From Nocardia arthritidis NBRC 100137 (GTDB lineage Bacteria; Actinomycetota; Actinomycetes; Mycobacteriales; Mycobacteriaceae): 44,754 nt of DNA. Shown in pieces: positions 15,255 to 24,546 of this stretch (position 1 is its first letter; every line of letters starts with the position of its first letter). The DNA lies in the NCBI RefSeq assembly GCF_001612765.1, contig NZ_BDBB01000054.1, positions 1-44,754 of the forward strand. Reading direction: 5' to 3'. Made by a program: the position numbers and the translations under genes. The notes under the pieces are model-generated. The model had not been told where the DNA came from, ran no database searches, and saw only the letters and a list, made by a program, of their open reading frames with translations.

Positions 15255-18095
15255 GTGCGGCGCGCATACGGCAGAATCGGTGCCATGGCGGCGGCGGTGG
15301 AGATCTCGGCTCGGGAGGCCGAAGTGCTGGCGCTGGTGGGGGAACATTTCAGCAACGCCGAGATCGGGGCGCGGCTGTTCATCTCCGTGCGCACCGTGGA
15401 GAGCCATGTCTCCTCGCTCCTGCGCAAGCTGGAGGTGCCGGATCGGCGGGCACTCGCCCAGCGAGCGTCCGATCCGCCTCGCGCGGACCGGGCGCACCCG
15501 GCGCCGGTTCTGCCGACACCGCTGACCTCGTTCGTCGGCCGGGCGCGGGAGCGGGCCGAGCTGACCGAGATGATCAGGAAACATCGGCAGGTGACCGCGG
15601 TCGGCCCGGGCGGGGTGGGCAAAACCCGGCTCGCGCTGGCGGTGGCCGCGCAGATCGCCGACGAATACTCCGACGGAGTGTGGTTCGTCGACCTGGTCCC
15701 GATCACCAGCGCGGATACCTGCGTGGTCGCCGGCACGGTCGCCCTCGCACTCGGTCTCGGCGAGCAACCCGGCCGCGCCATGGACGAGACCGTGCCGGCC
15801 GCGCTGGCCGACCGTCGTGCCTTGCTGGTGCTCGACAACTGCGAACACGTGCGGGATGGGGTGGCGCCGTTCATCGAACGGCTGCTCGCGGCGTGCCCCG
15901 GCGTGACGGTGCTCGCGACCAGCCGGGCCCGGCTGATGGTTCCGTTCGAACGGGTGTACGCCGTCCCGCCGATGTCACTGACCGGCGAGGGCGCATCGGA
16001 TGCGGTCGAGTTGTTCATGGACCGCGCGGCGGCAGGCGGCTGGCCGCCGAATCATGCGCTGCGCGACGATGTCGCCGCGTTCTGTGCGCGGCTGGACGGG
16101 GTGGCGCTCGCGATCGAACTGGCCGCCGCCCGCTGGACCACGCTCGGGCTCGACGGCCTCGAAGCCGGGCTGTCCGACCAGCTGCGGATGCTGGCGGGGG
16201 GCTCGCGCGCCGAGGACCGGCACAGCTCGGTGCGGGCAGCACTGGACTGGAGTCACGCCCTGCTCGAGCCGGACGATCGAGTGCTGCTGCGGCGGGTGTC
16301 GGTATTCATGAAGTCGTTCACCGTCGCGGCCGCGGCGGAGGTGGCGGCCTCCGAGAAGAACGTTGTCGCCGACGGCCTGGCCCGGCTCGCCGAGCAGAGC
16401 CTGCTGGTGGTGACAGCATCCCCGAGCGGTACCGCATACCGTGCGCTGGAAACCATCCGCCAGTACGGGATGGAGCGGCTCACCGAAGCCGGTGAGCTGG
16501 ACGACATCCGGGCGCGTCACCTGAGCTGGTGCCTGACCACGGCCGCCGAGCTGGCGGTGGTGGGAACGGAGTGGCGGCCACGATTCGACTCGGTGGCCGA
16601 CGACTTCCGCGCCGCGATGGCGTGGGCGGGCGACCGGCCGCAGCAGCGCGCGGATGCCGCCCGCTTCGCTCAGCACCTGGCGCAACTGTGCTTCACCCGG
16701 AATCTGATCGGCGAGTCCCAGATGCGCTACGAGCAGGCGGCCGCGCTCGCGGACGACCCGGCCACCGCTGCCTCGATGCTGCGACACGCCGCTTCCGCGG
16801 CCGGGTGTCAGATGCGGGGCGACGACATGCACCGTCTGCGCCGCGCGGCCGCCGACGCCGCCCTCCGGTCCGGTGACTGCGCCGGCGCCGCTCGCGACCT
16901 GGCGATCGCAGCCGCCGACGCGTACCGGTTCGCGAGCAAGTTCGTAAGGCCGTTGCCGTCGGAGGAGGCGGCCGCACTCATCACCGAGGCGCAGCAGCTC
17001 GCCGGGGACGACCCGGCCGCCCAGGCCGCCGTGGCGCTGGCCGACACCGGGCGGGCGCTCACCGATGCCCTCATCGCCCAGCACTCCCCCGACGACACCG
17101 TGCCGCGGACCATCGAGCGTGCCGAACGGGCGGTCGAACTCGCGCACCGCACGGGCGACCCGCTGGCCGAGTCCGCCGCTCTCGACACTCTCGCCGGTGC
17201 CCACAGTCTGGCCGGTGACACTTTCGCCGCCGCGGACATCGCGCGGCGGCGGATGGCGCTGCTGGAGTCCACCACGAACACGCCGGCAGGCACCCACGAG
17301 CTGATCGACGCGCTCGGCGAGGCGGCCGAGGCCGAACTCGGCGCGGGGGACCTGCGAGGCGCCCGCCGATGGGCACGGCAGCTTGCGGATCATCCTTTGC
17401 TCGCCGAAGTCGGCCATCGTGCGACGAGCTGGCTACTGGTGACCGACGCGCTGGCGGGCAACGTCGATGAGGTACTCACCCACAGCGTCCGGTTCCTGGA
17501 GGCGTGGCAGCGGGCAGGCCAGCCCGCCAAGTCGGTCCTGGGTCCGCCGGTAGCCGGTGTGGCGATGATCCACAACCTGCGCGGCGACCACGACGCCACG
17601 AGCGAATGGGAGGCTGCCGTGCTCCGGCTCGGCACGCCACCAGCGCACACCCACGGCTACGGCGCGGTCTTCGACGCACTCGCCATGCTCCACCGCGGGC
17701 AGATGAGCGAGGCGCTGGAACGGCTGGCGGCCGAGCCCGGCGAGGTGTGGAGATGGGTCACGTGGATCTGGCTGCACTGGTATGTGGCGCTGCGGGCCGA
17801 GGCCGCAGTACTCGCCGGGGTCTCCGATGCTGGGGACCGCTTGGCCGAGGCCAGGACCATCGTCGCCGGAAACCCGGTCGCCGGCGCCATCGTGGAGCGA
17901 GCCGAAGCCCTGCACGCCGGTGACCGGCAGCGGATGCTCGCGACGGTCGCCGCGTTCGACGCCGCCGGTTGCCGCTACCAGTCGGCGCGAACCGAGGTGC
18001 TCGCCGGCGGCGATCATGCCGCCCGCGGCGCGGCCGCGCTCGCCGATCTCGGCTTGGCCCCGATGGCTCCCCAGGGAGGGAGGGCCCAATGCTGA
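15255..18095 (+). CDS. Large regulator: N-terminal LuxR HTH, P-loop ATPase, helical repeat C-terminus
   Basis: The protein has about 946 residues. GTG 15255 is preceded by GGAG at five bases; ATG 15285 is the alternative. A LuxR-type HTH is at the N-terminus (ISAREAEVLALVGEHFSNAEIGARLFISVRTVESHVSSLL). An NB-ARC/STAND-type ATPase follows: TSFVGRARERAELTEM, Walker A GPGGVGKTR, Walker B RRALLVLDNCEHV, sensor VLATSRARL, and GVALAIELAAAR. The remaining roughly 500 residues are Ala-rich helical repeats of TPR type. The HTH comes before the ATPase, the reverse of classical LAL regulators. The target is unknown; the gene stands alone between oppositely oriented neighbours. Confidence 0.85.
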   Translation: MRRAYGRIGAMAAAVEISAREAEVLALVGEHFSNAEIGARLFISVRTVESHVSSLLRKLEVPDRRALAQRASDPPRADRAHPAPVLPTPLTSFVGRARERAELTEMIRKHRQVTAVGPGGVGKTRLALAVAAQIADEYSDGVWFVDLVPITSADTCVVAGTVALALGLGEQPGRAMDETVPAALADRRALLVLDNCEHVRDGVAPFIERLLAACPGVTVLATSRARLMVPFERVYAVPPMSLTGEGASDAVELFMDRAAAGGWPPNHALRDDVAAFCARLDGVALAIELAAARWTTLGLDGLEAGLSDQLRMLAGGSRAEDRHSSVRAALDWSHALLEPDDRVLLRRVSVFMKSFTVAAAAEVAASEKNVVADGLARLAEQSLLVVTASPSGTAYRALETIRQYGMERLTEAGELDDIRARHLSWCLTTAAELAVVGTEWRPRFDSVADDFRAAMAWAGDRPQQRADAARFAQHLAQLCFTRNLIGESQMRYEQAAALADDPATAASMLRHAASAAGCQMRGDDMHRLRRAAADAALRSGDCAGAARDLAIAAADAYRFASKFVRPLPSEEAAALITEAQQLAGDDPAAQAAVALADTGRALTDALIAQHSPDDTVPRTIERAERAVELAHRTGDPLAESAALDTLAGAHSLAGDTFAAADIARRRMALLESTTNTPAGTHELIDALGEAAEAELGAGDLRGARRWARQLADHPLLAEVGHRATSWLLVTDALAGNVDEVLTHSVRFLEAWQRAGQPAKSVLGPPVAGVAMIHNLRGDHDATSEWEAAVLRLGTPPAHTHGYGAVFDALAMLHRGQMSEALERLAAEPGEVWRWVTWIWLHWYVALRAEAAVLAGVSDAGDRLAEARTIVAGNPVAGAIVERAEALHAGDRQRMLATVAAFDAAGCRYQSARTEVLAGGDHAARGAAALADLGLAPMAPQGGRAQC

Positions 18096-18194
18096 TCGAC
18101 TTCGTTCCCGACGGGAATCTGTACCCCTTTGTTCCGTCCGAACGCCTGTATCCCGCGGATGCGCGCCGTCTTCCGCGATCTCGACTCGTCTTGC

Positions 18195-18449
18195 CTAGTC
18201 GTCCTGCGGCGACCGGCGACGGAACCATTTCCGGATACGCCTGCCGATTCCGGTGACGCCTCGCGGTTCCGCAGCAGCGGTTCCGACGACTTCCGGGACC
18301 GTTGTCGCCTGGGCGAATCGTGCGTGCAGTTGTTCGCGAACCTGGTCCGGGGTATAGGCGCGGCGGCGGCGCTCGGCGCGCACCACTACGACACCGGTGG
18401 CAACCACACCGGCCACACCCGCTAATCCCACTGCCTTCCACCACCTCAT
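18195..18449 (-). CDS. Small basic membrane-anchored protein
   Basis: The protein has 84 residues from ATG 18447-18449. One N-terminal hydrophobic helix (AVGLAGVAGVVATGVVVV) is followed by a basic Arg-rich stop-transfer patch (RAERRRRAYTPDQVREQLHARFAQA) and a cationic tail ending RRSPQDD. It is divergent from the papain-like hydrolase with an 18-base gap, so the two share a promoter region. I do not recognise a named family. The organisation looks natural for a short single-pass protein. Confidence 0.6.
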   Translation of the reverse strand: MRWWKAVGLAGVAGVVATGVVVVRAERRRRAYTPDQVREQLHARFAQATTVPEVVGTAAAEPRGVTGIGRRIRKWFRRRSPQDD

Positions 18450-18467
18450 ACCGCATAGGCTACGACC

Positions 18468-19124
18468 ATGACGGGGACGGGCATCAGTCTCGACCGAGCG
18501 GTCGAGGTCACCAGAACGGGCGACATCTGGCTTTTCCGTGGGCATTCCACGGCCGACCGGGTGATCCGGATGACAACGAACAGCCCGGTGAACCATGTCG
18601 GGATGTCCGTCGTGATCGATGATCTGCCCGCGCTGATCTGGCACGCGGAACTGGGGCGATCCCTGACCGACATGTGGTCGGGAACCGCGCACCGTGGCGC
18701 TCAGCTGCACAACCTGCGCGACGCCGTGCTCGTGTGGGCGCACCGCTACGGTCAGCGGGCCTGGTTGCGCCAGTTGGAACCTTCGGTCAGCCGGGAGATG
18801 GAAGACGGCGCGCTGCGCGCCATCGCCCGCCTCGACGGCACCCCGTTCCCGACCACTGCGGGCATGGCGGGGCGCTGGCTACGCGGCCGCGCCCGCCTCC
18901 CCCGCCGCGCGACGAGTCGGGCGGCTGCCCGGGAACTGGAGAACGCGTACTGCGCCGAAATCGTCGCCGCCACGTATCAAGCAATGGGACTGTTGCCCTC
19001 CCACCGCAGCCCCGACTGGTACGACCCGGGCCGATTCTGGAGCGGAGACGGACTGCACCTGTCCGGCGACTACACATTGAGCGGCGAAATCGCCGTCCGG
19101 ACACCGGCTCAGCCGAGTTCTTGA
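18468..19124 (+). CDS. Permuted papain-like (YiiX/NlpC-P60 superfamily) hydrolase
   Basis: The protein has 218 residues. The order of key residues is His first (NHVGMSV, His43) and Cys later (ENAYCAEIVA, Cys162). That order marks the circularly permuted NlpC/P60-like group (YiiX, LRAT-like), whose members act as amidases or acyltransferases on lipids or peptides. GDIWLFRGHSTADRVIRMTTNSPVNHVGM is the typical opening. There is no signal peptide or membrane helix. Catalysis is inferred from the motif order only. The neighbouring small membrane protein could be a partner because the two are divergent and only 18 bases apart. Confidence 0.65.
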   Translation: MTGTGISLDRAVEVTRTGDIWLFRGHSTADRVIRMTTNSPVNHVGMSVVIDDLPALIWHAELGRSLTDMWSGTAHRGAQLHNLRDAVLVWAHRYGQRAWLRQLEPSVSREMEDGALRAIARLDGTPFPTTAGMAGRWLRGRARLPRRATSRAAARELENAYCAEIVAATYQAMGLLPSHRSPDWYDPGRFWSGDGLHLSGDYTLSGEIAVRTPAQPSS

Positions 19125-19336
19125 ACAAGAATCGTTTTCTCGCAGCGGAATATTCGTTCGCCGCCACTTGGTTTCCAGGCGCCGGAGATCACGTCGAGAT
19201 CAACGACATCCTCGCGGCGCGCACTGGCACGCACTCACAGCGGTGGCCGGCGCGAGAACGCGCGGACTCATTGGCCACGCGCTGATCGCTTCCTCGCGGT
19301 GTGCGAAACAACGCCGACCGGGACGGCCGGCATGCA

Positions 19337-19366
19337 TTGCCAAACCTAGGCACCCTAGGTTATAAA
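19337..19366 (+). promoter_or_regulatory. Promoter with embedded TetR operator
   Basis: TTGCCA (19337-19342) and TATAAA (19361-19366) are separated by 18 bases. The spacer is almost exactly filled by the perfect palindrome AACCTAGG-cac-CCTAGGTT (19343-19361). It lies 32 bases before the TetR start, a classical position for an autorepressor operator. Confidence 0.7.
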
Positions 19367-19397
19367 CTAGTAGATGTAGGTTTTCGGAGGGACGCAC

Positions 19398-19979
19398 ATG
19401 GCGCGAGCAGGGTTGACCACGGAGCGGATCACGCTCGCCGCGGCCGACCTCGCCGACGAAGTCGGATTGGATAATGTCACGATGTCGGCGGTGGCCAAGC
19501 GGTTCGGCGTGCAGGACGCGAGCCTGTATTCCCACGTCAAGAATCTCCGGGATCTCCGCGCGCGCGTAGCCGCCCTGGCGGCCACGGAGAAAACCGAGCT
19601 GATCGCCGCTGCGGTGGCCGGTCGCGCCGGACGCGACGCACTCGCCGCTTACGCCCACGCCTGGCGGGATTACGCCCTGCGCTTCCCCGGCCGCTACGCC
19701 GCGACCCAACTCCCGTTCGATCCCGAAGCGGCGCACACCACGACCGGCGCGCTGCGCGCCATCGAACTGACCTACGGCATGCTGCGCGCCTACGGTTTGG
19801 CCGAACCCGACAGCACCGACGCGGTCCGATTGCTGCGCAGCACCTTCCACGGATACAGCGTTCTGGAGGCGACCGGCGGTTTCGGGCACACACGCTCCAC
19901 CGCCGACTCCTGGGAACGCATTATCGACGCCCTGCACGTCACCCTCGAGCAGTGGCCGACCGCCCAAAGAGAAAGGTGA
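19398..19979 (+). CDS. TetR-family transcriptional regulator
   Basis: The protein has 193 residues, with GGAGG upstream of ATG 19398. The N-terminal HTH is LAAADLADEVGLDNVTMSAVAKRFGVQDASLYSHVKNLRDL. The C-terminal ligand domain contains HAWRDYALRFPGRYAATQLP and FHGYSVLEATGGFG, the WHG-type (TetR_C_33) pattern. It forms an operon with the alpha/beta-hydrolase, which starts seven bases after its stop. The palindrome inside its promoter suggests autorepression, relieved by a small molecule probably related to the hydrolase substrate. Confidence 0.88.
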   Translation: MARAGLTTERITLAAADLADEVGLDNVTMSAVAKRFGVQDASLYSHVKNLRDLRARVAALAATEKTELIAAAVAGRAGRDALAAYAHAWRDYALRFPGRYAATQLPFDPEAAHTTTGALRAIELTYGMLRAYGLAEPDSTDAVRLLRSTFHGYSVLEATGGFGHTRSTADSWERIIDALHVTLEQWPTAQRER

Positions 19980-19986
19980 GGAAACC

Positions 19987-20823
19987 ATGAGATCCGGCAC
20001 TCTGCAGGTCCCGGGAGCGACGCTGTACTACGAGGTGAGCGGCGCCGGGCCGGTGCTGCTGTTGCTGCCGGGCAGCGGAGGCGACGCGGCGGTCTTCGAC
20101 CCCATCCTCGAGCCCCTCGCCCAGCACTTCACCGTGGTCACCATCGACCCGCGCGGTTACTCACGCAGCGTGCTCGAGCCGGGCCCGCCGGCCGACATCG
20201 AGGTCGGGGTGCAGAGCGAGGACGCCCACTTACTCCTCGAGCACCTCACACCCGCGGGCGAACACGCCTACGTCTTCGGCGGCAGCGGCGGCGCGGTGGT
20301 CGCGCTGGACCTGCTCGCCCGGCATCCCCAGCGATTGAGGCTGGTGATCGCGCACGAGCCGCCGTCTTTCGGCGTGCTGCCCGACGCCGCCGAGCACAAG
20401 GCGTTCGTGGAGGAAGTGTACGAATTGTTCGAGACCGAGGGTCTCGCCGCCGCGGGCGCGCGCTTTCTCGAGGGGATCGGCGGAGGTGTGCAGATGCCCG
20501 ATGCCGCCCAGCTCTCACCGCGCGCGGCGGCGATGATCGAACGTCTGCACGCCAACGCGCCGCGCAACATGAGACACGAATTGCGCACGATCACTTCCCA
20601 CATCCCGGACGTGGCGGCTTTGGAACCGGTCACCGACCGCCTTGTACTGGGGGCGGGCCGGGAAAGCAGAGGCAAACTCCCGTACCGTCCCGCCCAGACC
20701 CTCGCCGAGCGACTGAGCATCCCGCTGACCGAGTTCCCCGGCGGGCACAGCGGATTCACCGACGCGCCTGATGAATTCGTCCAGCTGATGCTCGAGTTGC
20801 TGCTGGCCGCCCGCGTGAACTGA
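19987..20823 (+). CDS. Alpha/beta-fold hydrolase
   Basis: The protein has 278 residues, with TGAGGAAACC before ATG 19987. LLLLPGSGGDAAVFDPI contains the oxyanion-hole region. YVFGGSGGAVVALDLLARHP is the nucleophile elbow (Ser100). The catalytic His is in FPGGHSGFTDAPDEF near the C-terminus. A lid-like helical segment spans residues 130-190. The length and order fit epoxide hydrolase/esterase-type hydrolases; Ser rather than Asp at the elbow favours an esterase or C-C hydrolase. It is co-transcribed with the TetR regulator. Confidence 0.85.
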   Translation: MRSGTLQVPGATLYYEVSGAGPVLLLLPGSGGDAAVFDPILEPLAQHFTVVTIDPRGYSRSVLEPGPPADIEVGVQSEDAHLLLEHLTPAGEHAYVFGGSGGAVVALDLLARHPQRLRLVIAHEPPSFGVLPDAAEHKAFVEEVYELFETEGLAAAGARFLEGIGGGVQMPDAAQLSPRAAAMIERLHANAPRNMRHELRTITSHIPDVAALEPVTDRLVLGAGRESRGKLPYRPAQTLAERLSIPLTEFPGGHSGFTDAPDEFVQLMLELLLAARVN

Positions 20824-21014
20824 GCACCGCGCGACAACCGGTCGGGCTCGGTCGGCGGGCTCGCCGCGGAATCCGGCAGGCGGTCAGCCACCACTCGCTT
20901 GGGTCCGCGCGACTGATTCCATTCCAGGCAATTATGTTCTCAGTGAATTCCACGAAGCGGAATCGGGTCTCGCTGCGTGGGTGTACAGGTGTTTCCGAGC
21001 GCCACCTCGACGGC

Positions 21015-22445
21015 TCACCGTGGCAGGATCATCGATTTCAGGTCCGGTAGGTTGCCGATGCGCTGGGTCACGGGCCGTTCCGGTGCATCGGTTTGTGGGG
21101 AGCCGGTTTCCCGCAGCCGAGTGCGCACCTCAGCGGGCGTCTTGCGTCCGGCCGCCGCAGCGCTCATGCCCTGGAAGCTCGTGACGGCGCCGACCACGAT
21201 CGGGGACGCGCTGGAGGTTCCGCTGAACACGTCGGTGTACCAGAGGTCCTCGTCGGGACCGCCTTGCAGATCGCCGTACCCGGTGGTGGTCACTTCCAGA
21301 CCCCACCCTTGCACGTCGATCCGTTCGCCGTAGTTGGAGAACGACAGACGCGAGCGAGGCGGGCCGTAGTCGCGCCCGTGGAAACCGGGCGGGGGTGCAC
21401 CGGCTCCGACCATGATCGCCCCGGAGTCGGCCTCGCCACCGCGGAACGGATTGCGCCATGTGTTCGGGAACTCCGCGGGGCGGGTATCGTAGAGCGCGGC
21501 GTCGAGGTCTTCGCCGCCGTTGCCGCCCGCCGCCACCACGACGACGCCCTTGCCGATCGCGTACCGGATCGCCGCGAAGTCGTCGGGCCACCACTCGATC
21601 GCGATGTAGCCACGCTGATCCGGCCGGTTGGCATAGGCGAAACGCGGTCCGGGCCGGTGCAGTTCGAGCAGCAGCACGTCGCCGGGGTTCAGCGTATCCG
21701 CGGCCGAGCGGATCGCGGCCGCCGATCCGGTTCCGAAGATCGACACCGCGCGGATGTATGCCTCGGGCACGATGCCGGTGATGCCGTAGGCATTCACGTC
21801 ACCGCTGATCACACCGGCGACCGCCGTGCCGTGGTCGCGCCAGCCCTGCTGCGGTGAGGGGCTGCCACCGATCACACCCCCCTGGTTGACCTGCAAGTCC
21901 TCGTGGGTGAACCGCCACGCGCCCTCGACATCCACCACTCGCACGCCGGTCCCCCGGCCCCCGGGAACCGTCCAGGCCCACCGCGCGTCGATGCCCTGCG
22001 GCGCGGCGTCCAGATACCCCTGCCGCACGGCGAAATCCGGCGTCACCGGTGGCGCCTCGGCCGCGGAGCGGCCCGTGATCGCTCGAACGCCCTCCGGTGC
22101 GATCGGCGGTTCGGCGGGCGGCTTCACATACGCTGCCGCTACCTCGTCGGCGGCACGCAACCGCGCGGCCAGCTCGTCGAGTTCGCCGGTGACACCACCG
22201 AGATAGAAGTAGTTCAGATATTCCGCACCGGTCCCCAAGTCGGGGCTACCGGCGAGCCGGCGTTCCAAGCGGTTGGCCGGTCCGAAGATGCGCACCAGTT
22301 CCGCGCCGCGGGGCAGCAATTCCTCCAGACGCGCTTGCGTGCTGTGACTGTCGCGCAGAGCGATCGGCGTGATCGCGGTGTCCGCGCCGCGGGTGACCAC
22401 GATCAGCTCCGCGGGCGACCGTATCTCGGAATGCTGGGATGCCAT
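21015..22445 (-). CDS. S8 (subtilisin-like) serine peptidase without visible signal peptide
   Basis: The protein has 476 residues. The triad is Asp172 (VVDVEGAW, in place of the usual D-T/S-G), His205 (DHGTAVAGVI) and Ser411 (FSGTSSASPIV), with oxyanion Asn309 in AAGGNGG. About 150 residues precede the catalytic domain and contain YLNYFYLGGVTGELDELAARLRAADEV, resembling an I9-like propeptide or docking domain. The N-terminus MASQHSEIRSPAELIVV has no hydrophobic signal, so it may act inside the cell or be exported by another route. The frame is intact. Confidence 0.85.
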   Translation of the reverse strand: MASQHSEIRSPAELIVVTRGADTAITPIALRDSHSTQARLEELLPRGAELVRIFGPANRLERRLAGSPDLGTGAEYLNYFYLGGVTGELDELAARLRAADEVAAAYVKPPAEPPIAPEGVRAITGRSAAEAPPVTPDFAVRQGYLDAAPQGIDARWAWTVPGGRGTGVRVVDVEGAWRFTHEDLQVNQGGVIGGSPSPQQGWRDHGTAVAGVISGDVNAYGITGIVPEAYIRAVSIFGTGSAAAIRSAADTLNPGDVLLLELHRPGPRFAYANRPDQRGYIAIEWWPDDFAAIRYAIGKGVVVVAAGGNGGEDLDAALYDTRPAEFPNTWRNPFRGGEADSGAIMVGAGAPPPGFHGRDYGPPRSRLSFSNYGERIDVQGWGLEVTTTGYGDLQGGPDEDLWYTDVFSGTSSASPIVVGAVTSFQGMSAAAAGRKTPAEVRTRLRETGSPQTDAPERPVTQRIGNLPDLKSMILPR

Positions 22446-22497
22446 GGCGCCCAGTCAACCCGGATAACGCACGGCTCGCCACCGGTGGGTGCCGGTG

Positions 22498-23094
22498 TCA
22501 GCCGTCAAGGCGTATGGTCGCCACCATGCCCGGCATCGCGACAGCGCCGCGCCGGGTACCCGCGGCGAACCATGCCTCCATTGTCCCGATCGCGAGCAGG
22601 CATGGTCCGGCCACCCAGCCGAGTGCGTCCGGTGAGTCGAACGGCACCGCGCCCACCAGCACGCCGAGCGCCAGCGTGACCAGTCCGAACAGCTCTTGCC
22701 GTCCACGTCCGGGCAGGTCGTCGACCCATACCGCGACGGTGGCGTGACAGATCCCGCGGATCGCCCACGCCAATCCGATCCAGAACGACAGCAGCAGAGT
22801 CGAATTCCCACCCGCGAAGCACAGCATCGCCAGCAGCGCCGACAGCCCGCCACTGACCAGCACCAGCATTCGCAGCGCGGTGACGAAGCGGGCGCCGATC
22901 GCGACCACCAGCTGTAGGACACCGTTGAGCAGCAGGTAGCCGCCGGACAGCAGTTCCGCTGTCGGCAGCGACTTGTGCGGCCACACCGTCAGGGCCACAC
23001 CCATGATCATCGAGCAGGCACCGGCCACCAGTACCGTCTGCCGGGCTGTGCCGGCCAGTGGTTCCGTACGCCCTCCGATCTCGGTTTCGGGCAT
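22498..23094 (-). CDS. DUF308/HdeD-like membrane protein
   Basis: The protein has 198 residues and six predicted membrane helices, for example ACSMIMGVALTVWP, AELLSGGYLLLNGVLQLVVAIGA, LLLSFWIGLAWAIRGI and LFGLVTLALGVLVGAVPF. The paired-helix pattern and the W-P/P-x-x-x-L spacing match DUF308 (HdeD family), linked in enterobacteria to acid stress. No function is established for actinobacterial members. It lies 52 bases upstream of the S8 peptidase on the same strand, so the two may be co-transcribed. Confidence 0.75.
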   Translation of the reverse strand: MPETEIGGRTEPLAGTARQTVLVAGACSMIMGVALTVWPHKSLPTAELLSGGYLLLNGVLQLVVAIGARFVTALRMLVLVSGGLSALLAMLCFAGGNSTLLLSFWIGLAWAIRGICHATVAVWVDDLPGRGRQELFGLVTLALGVLVGAVPFDSPDALGWVAGPCLLAIGTMEAWFAAGTRRGAVAMPGMVATIRLDG

Positions 23095-23409
23095 AGCTAC
23101 ATGATATGACCGAAGCGGCGGTTAGCGACTCGTTTGCCCCATCACGGCCTCCTCGTCGCCCCGCACCGGGAGCGCAGACGAAGGTCGCCGTATCCGAATT
23201 GCCTGGTGAGCGAGAGGAATACGCTGGCGGTAGTGGCGCCCTCGTCGAGTCGCCATGGTGCACCGACCCGACCGGCGCTCCCGCCTCGACAGACGCGCCC
23301 GAACCCGCTGAGAGGCGATGGACCCGTACGACATGGTCACCTGTGGCCGCAGGGGACGCGCCCTCCCGCGCCAAGCCGAATCCCTTTGCGAGACAGAGCG
23401 TGCCAGCCA
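23095..23409. other. Intergenic region, no supported gene
   Basis: The 315 bases lie between the start of the DUF308 gene and the stop of the coiled-coil gene, both on the minus strand. Short open frames here have shadow-like Pro/Arg-rich composition. I see no convincing hairpin, promoter or homology. Confidence 0.5.
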
Positions 23410-24531
23410 TCAGACCTCGTCGGGTGGCGCCGGTTCGGTAGCGGGTGATTTGCGGCGAGTTTCGGCGAGGAGTTCGTCGAGTTGGGCTTCGGCGCGTTCG
23501 GCGCGGGCGAGGGTCTGCGCGCGGGCCTCATCGAGCGCTTCCAGACGCTGGGCGGCTTCCGCGCGCACTTTGTCCAGCGCCGCGGCGGCTTCGGCTCGGG
23601 CGGCGGCGAGTTCGGCCGCGGCGGTGCGGCGGGTTTCGGCGAGCTCGGCGCGGGTGGCGTCGAGCTCGGCGCGCACCCTGCGCCATTCGGCTCTCGCCTC
23701 GTCCGCGGCTTCGGCTCGCTCGGCGGCGGCTCGTTCGGCTCGTTCAGCCGTTCTTTCGGCGTCCGCCGCGCGCTGCACGGCGAGGTCGCGTTCGGAGTGG
23801 GCGGCCGCGACCAGGGCCGACGCTTCACGCCGGGCGTTCTCGATATCGGTCTCCGCGCGGCGTTCGGCGCGCTGGACTTGCTCTGCGGCTTCTTGTTCGA
23901 CGCGTTCGGCGTGCTCGGTGGACTCGCGTCGCACGCCGCGGATCTCGGCTTCCGCGGCGCTGCGGGCGGCGAAGACGTCGTCGGCCGCCTGCTTGGTGAC
24001 GCGTTCGACTTCGCGCAGCGCGTCCTCGCGCGCCGTATTTGCCTCGGCGATCAGCGCTTCGGCTTGCTCGGCGGCGCTCGCGGCGTCGTCGGCGGCGGAT
24101 TCGGCGAGTTCCCGAGCCTCCTGTGCCTCCCGCCGCGCCTGCTCGGCCGCCACGGCCGCGCCCTCTGCCTCGGCGATCCGCCGTGCCGCGTCCACCTGCA
24201 CCGCCTGCACCTGCGCCTCGGCGATCGCCGGGTCGGCCAGCGTGGACAATTCCGCGACGGCGGCATTCAGCGTGGTGTTCAACTGTTCGGCCAGTCCTCG
24301 GAACTGGGTGAGCAGCTCATCGGCTCGCAGTCGCGCGATGGTCACCGGCCCCGGTTTCGTCACTGTGACGGTAGCGGACGCGGCCTGCGATTCCTGTTGC
24401 TGCCGTTGCCGTTCCCGCCACGCGCGCCAGCGCGTGTGATCGGCCCGGTCGCAGTACTCCGAGGGACGGCCAGGCCCTGCCGCGCTCGTGATAGGACGAG
24501 AACAACCCGGGTAGTTGCACACCTTCGACAC
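23410..24531 (-). CDS. Coiled-coil protein with an N-terminal Cys/His motif
   Basis: The protein has 373 residues. The N-terminus has Cys5, Cys9, Cys27 and His32 (CNYPGC, then GRPSEYCDRADHTRWRAWRER), a small Zn-finger-like element found at the start of many actinobacterial proteins. From about residue 60 to 355 it is an almost unbroken Ala/Glu/Arg heptad coiled coil (for example ERAERAAAERAEAADEARAEWRRVRAEL). It may bind DNA through the Cys motif and polymerise through the coil, in the manner of KfrA-like proteins, but this is inference. An equally long plus-strand frame is an artefact of the GC-rich heptads. Confidence 0.75.
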   Translation of the reverse strand: MSKVCNYPGCSRPITSAAGPGRPSEYCDRADHTRWRAWRERQRQQQESQAASATVTVTKPGPVTIARLRADELLTQFRGLAEQLNTTLNAAVAELSTLADPAIAEAQVQAVQVDAARRIAEAEGAAVAAEQARREAQEARELAESAADDAASAAEQAEALIAEANTAREDALREVERVTKQAADDVFAARSAAEAEIRGVRRESTEHAERVEQEAAEQVQRAERRAETDIENARREASALVAAAHSERDLAVQRAADAERTAERAERAAAERAEAADEARAEWRRVRAELDATRAELAETRRTAAAELAAARAEAAAALDKVRAEAAQRLEALDEARAQTLARAERAEAQLDELLAETRRKSPATEPAPPDEV

Positions 24532-24546
24532 CGCAGAATCGTAGCC

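Noticed and set aside
15975..17417. Minus-strand frame over the large ATPase regulator
   Set aside because: No domain signal and shadow composition.
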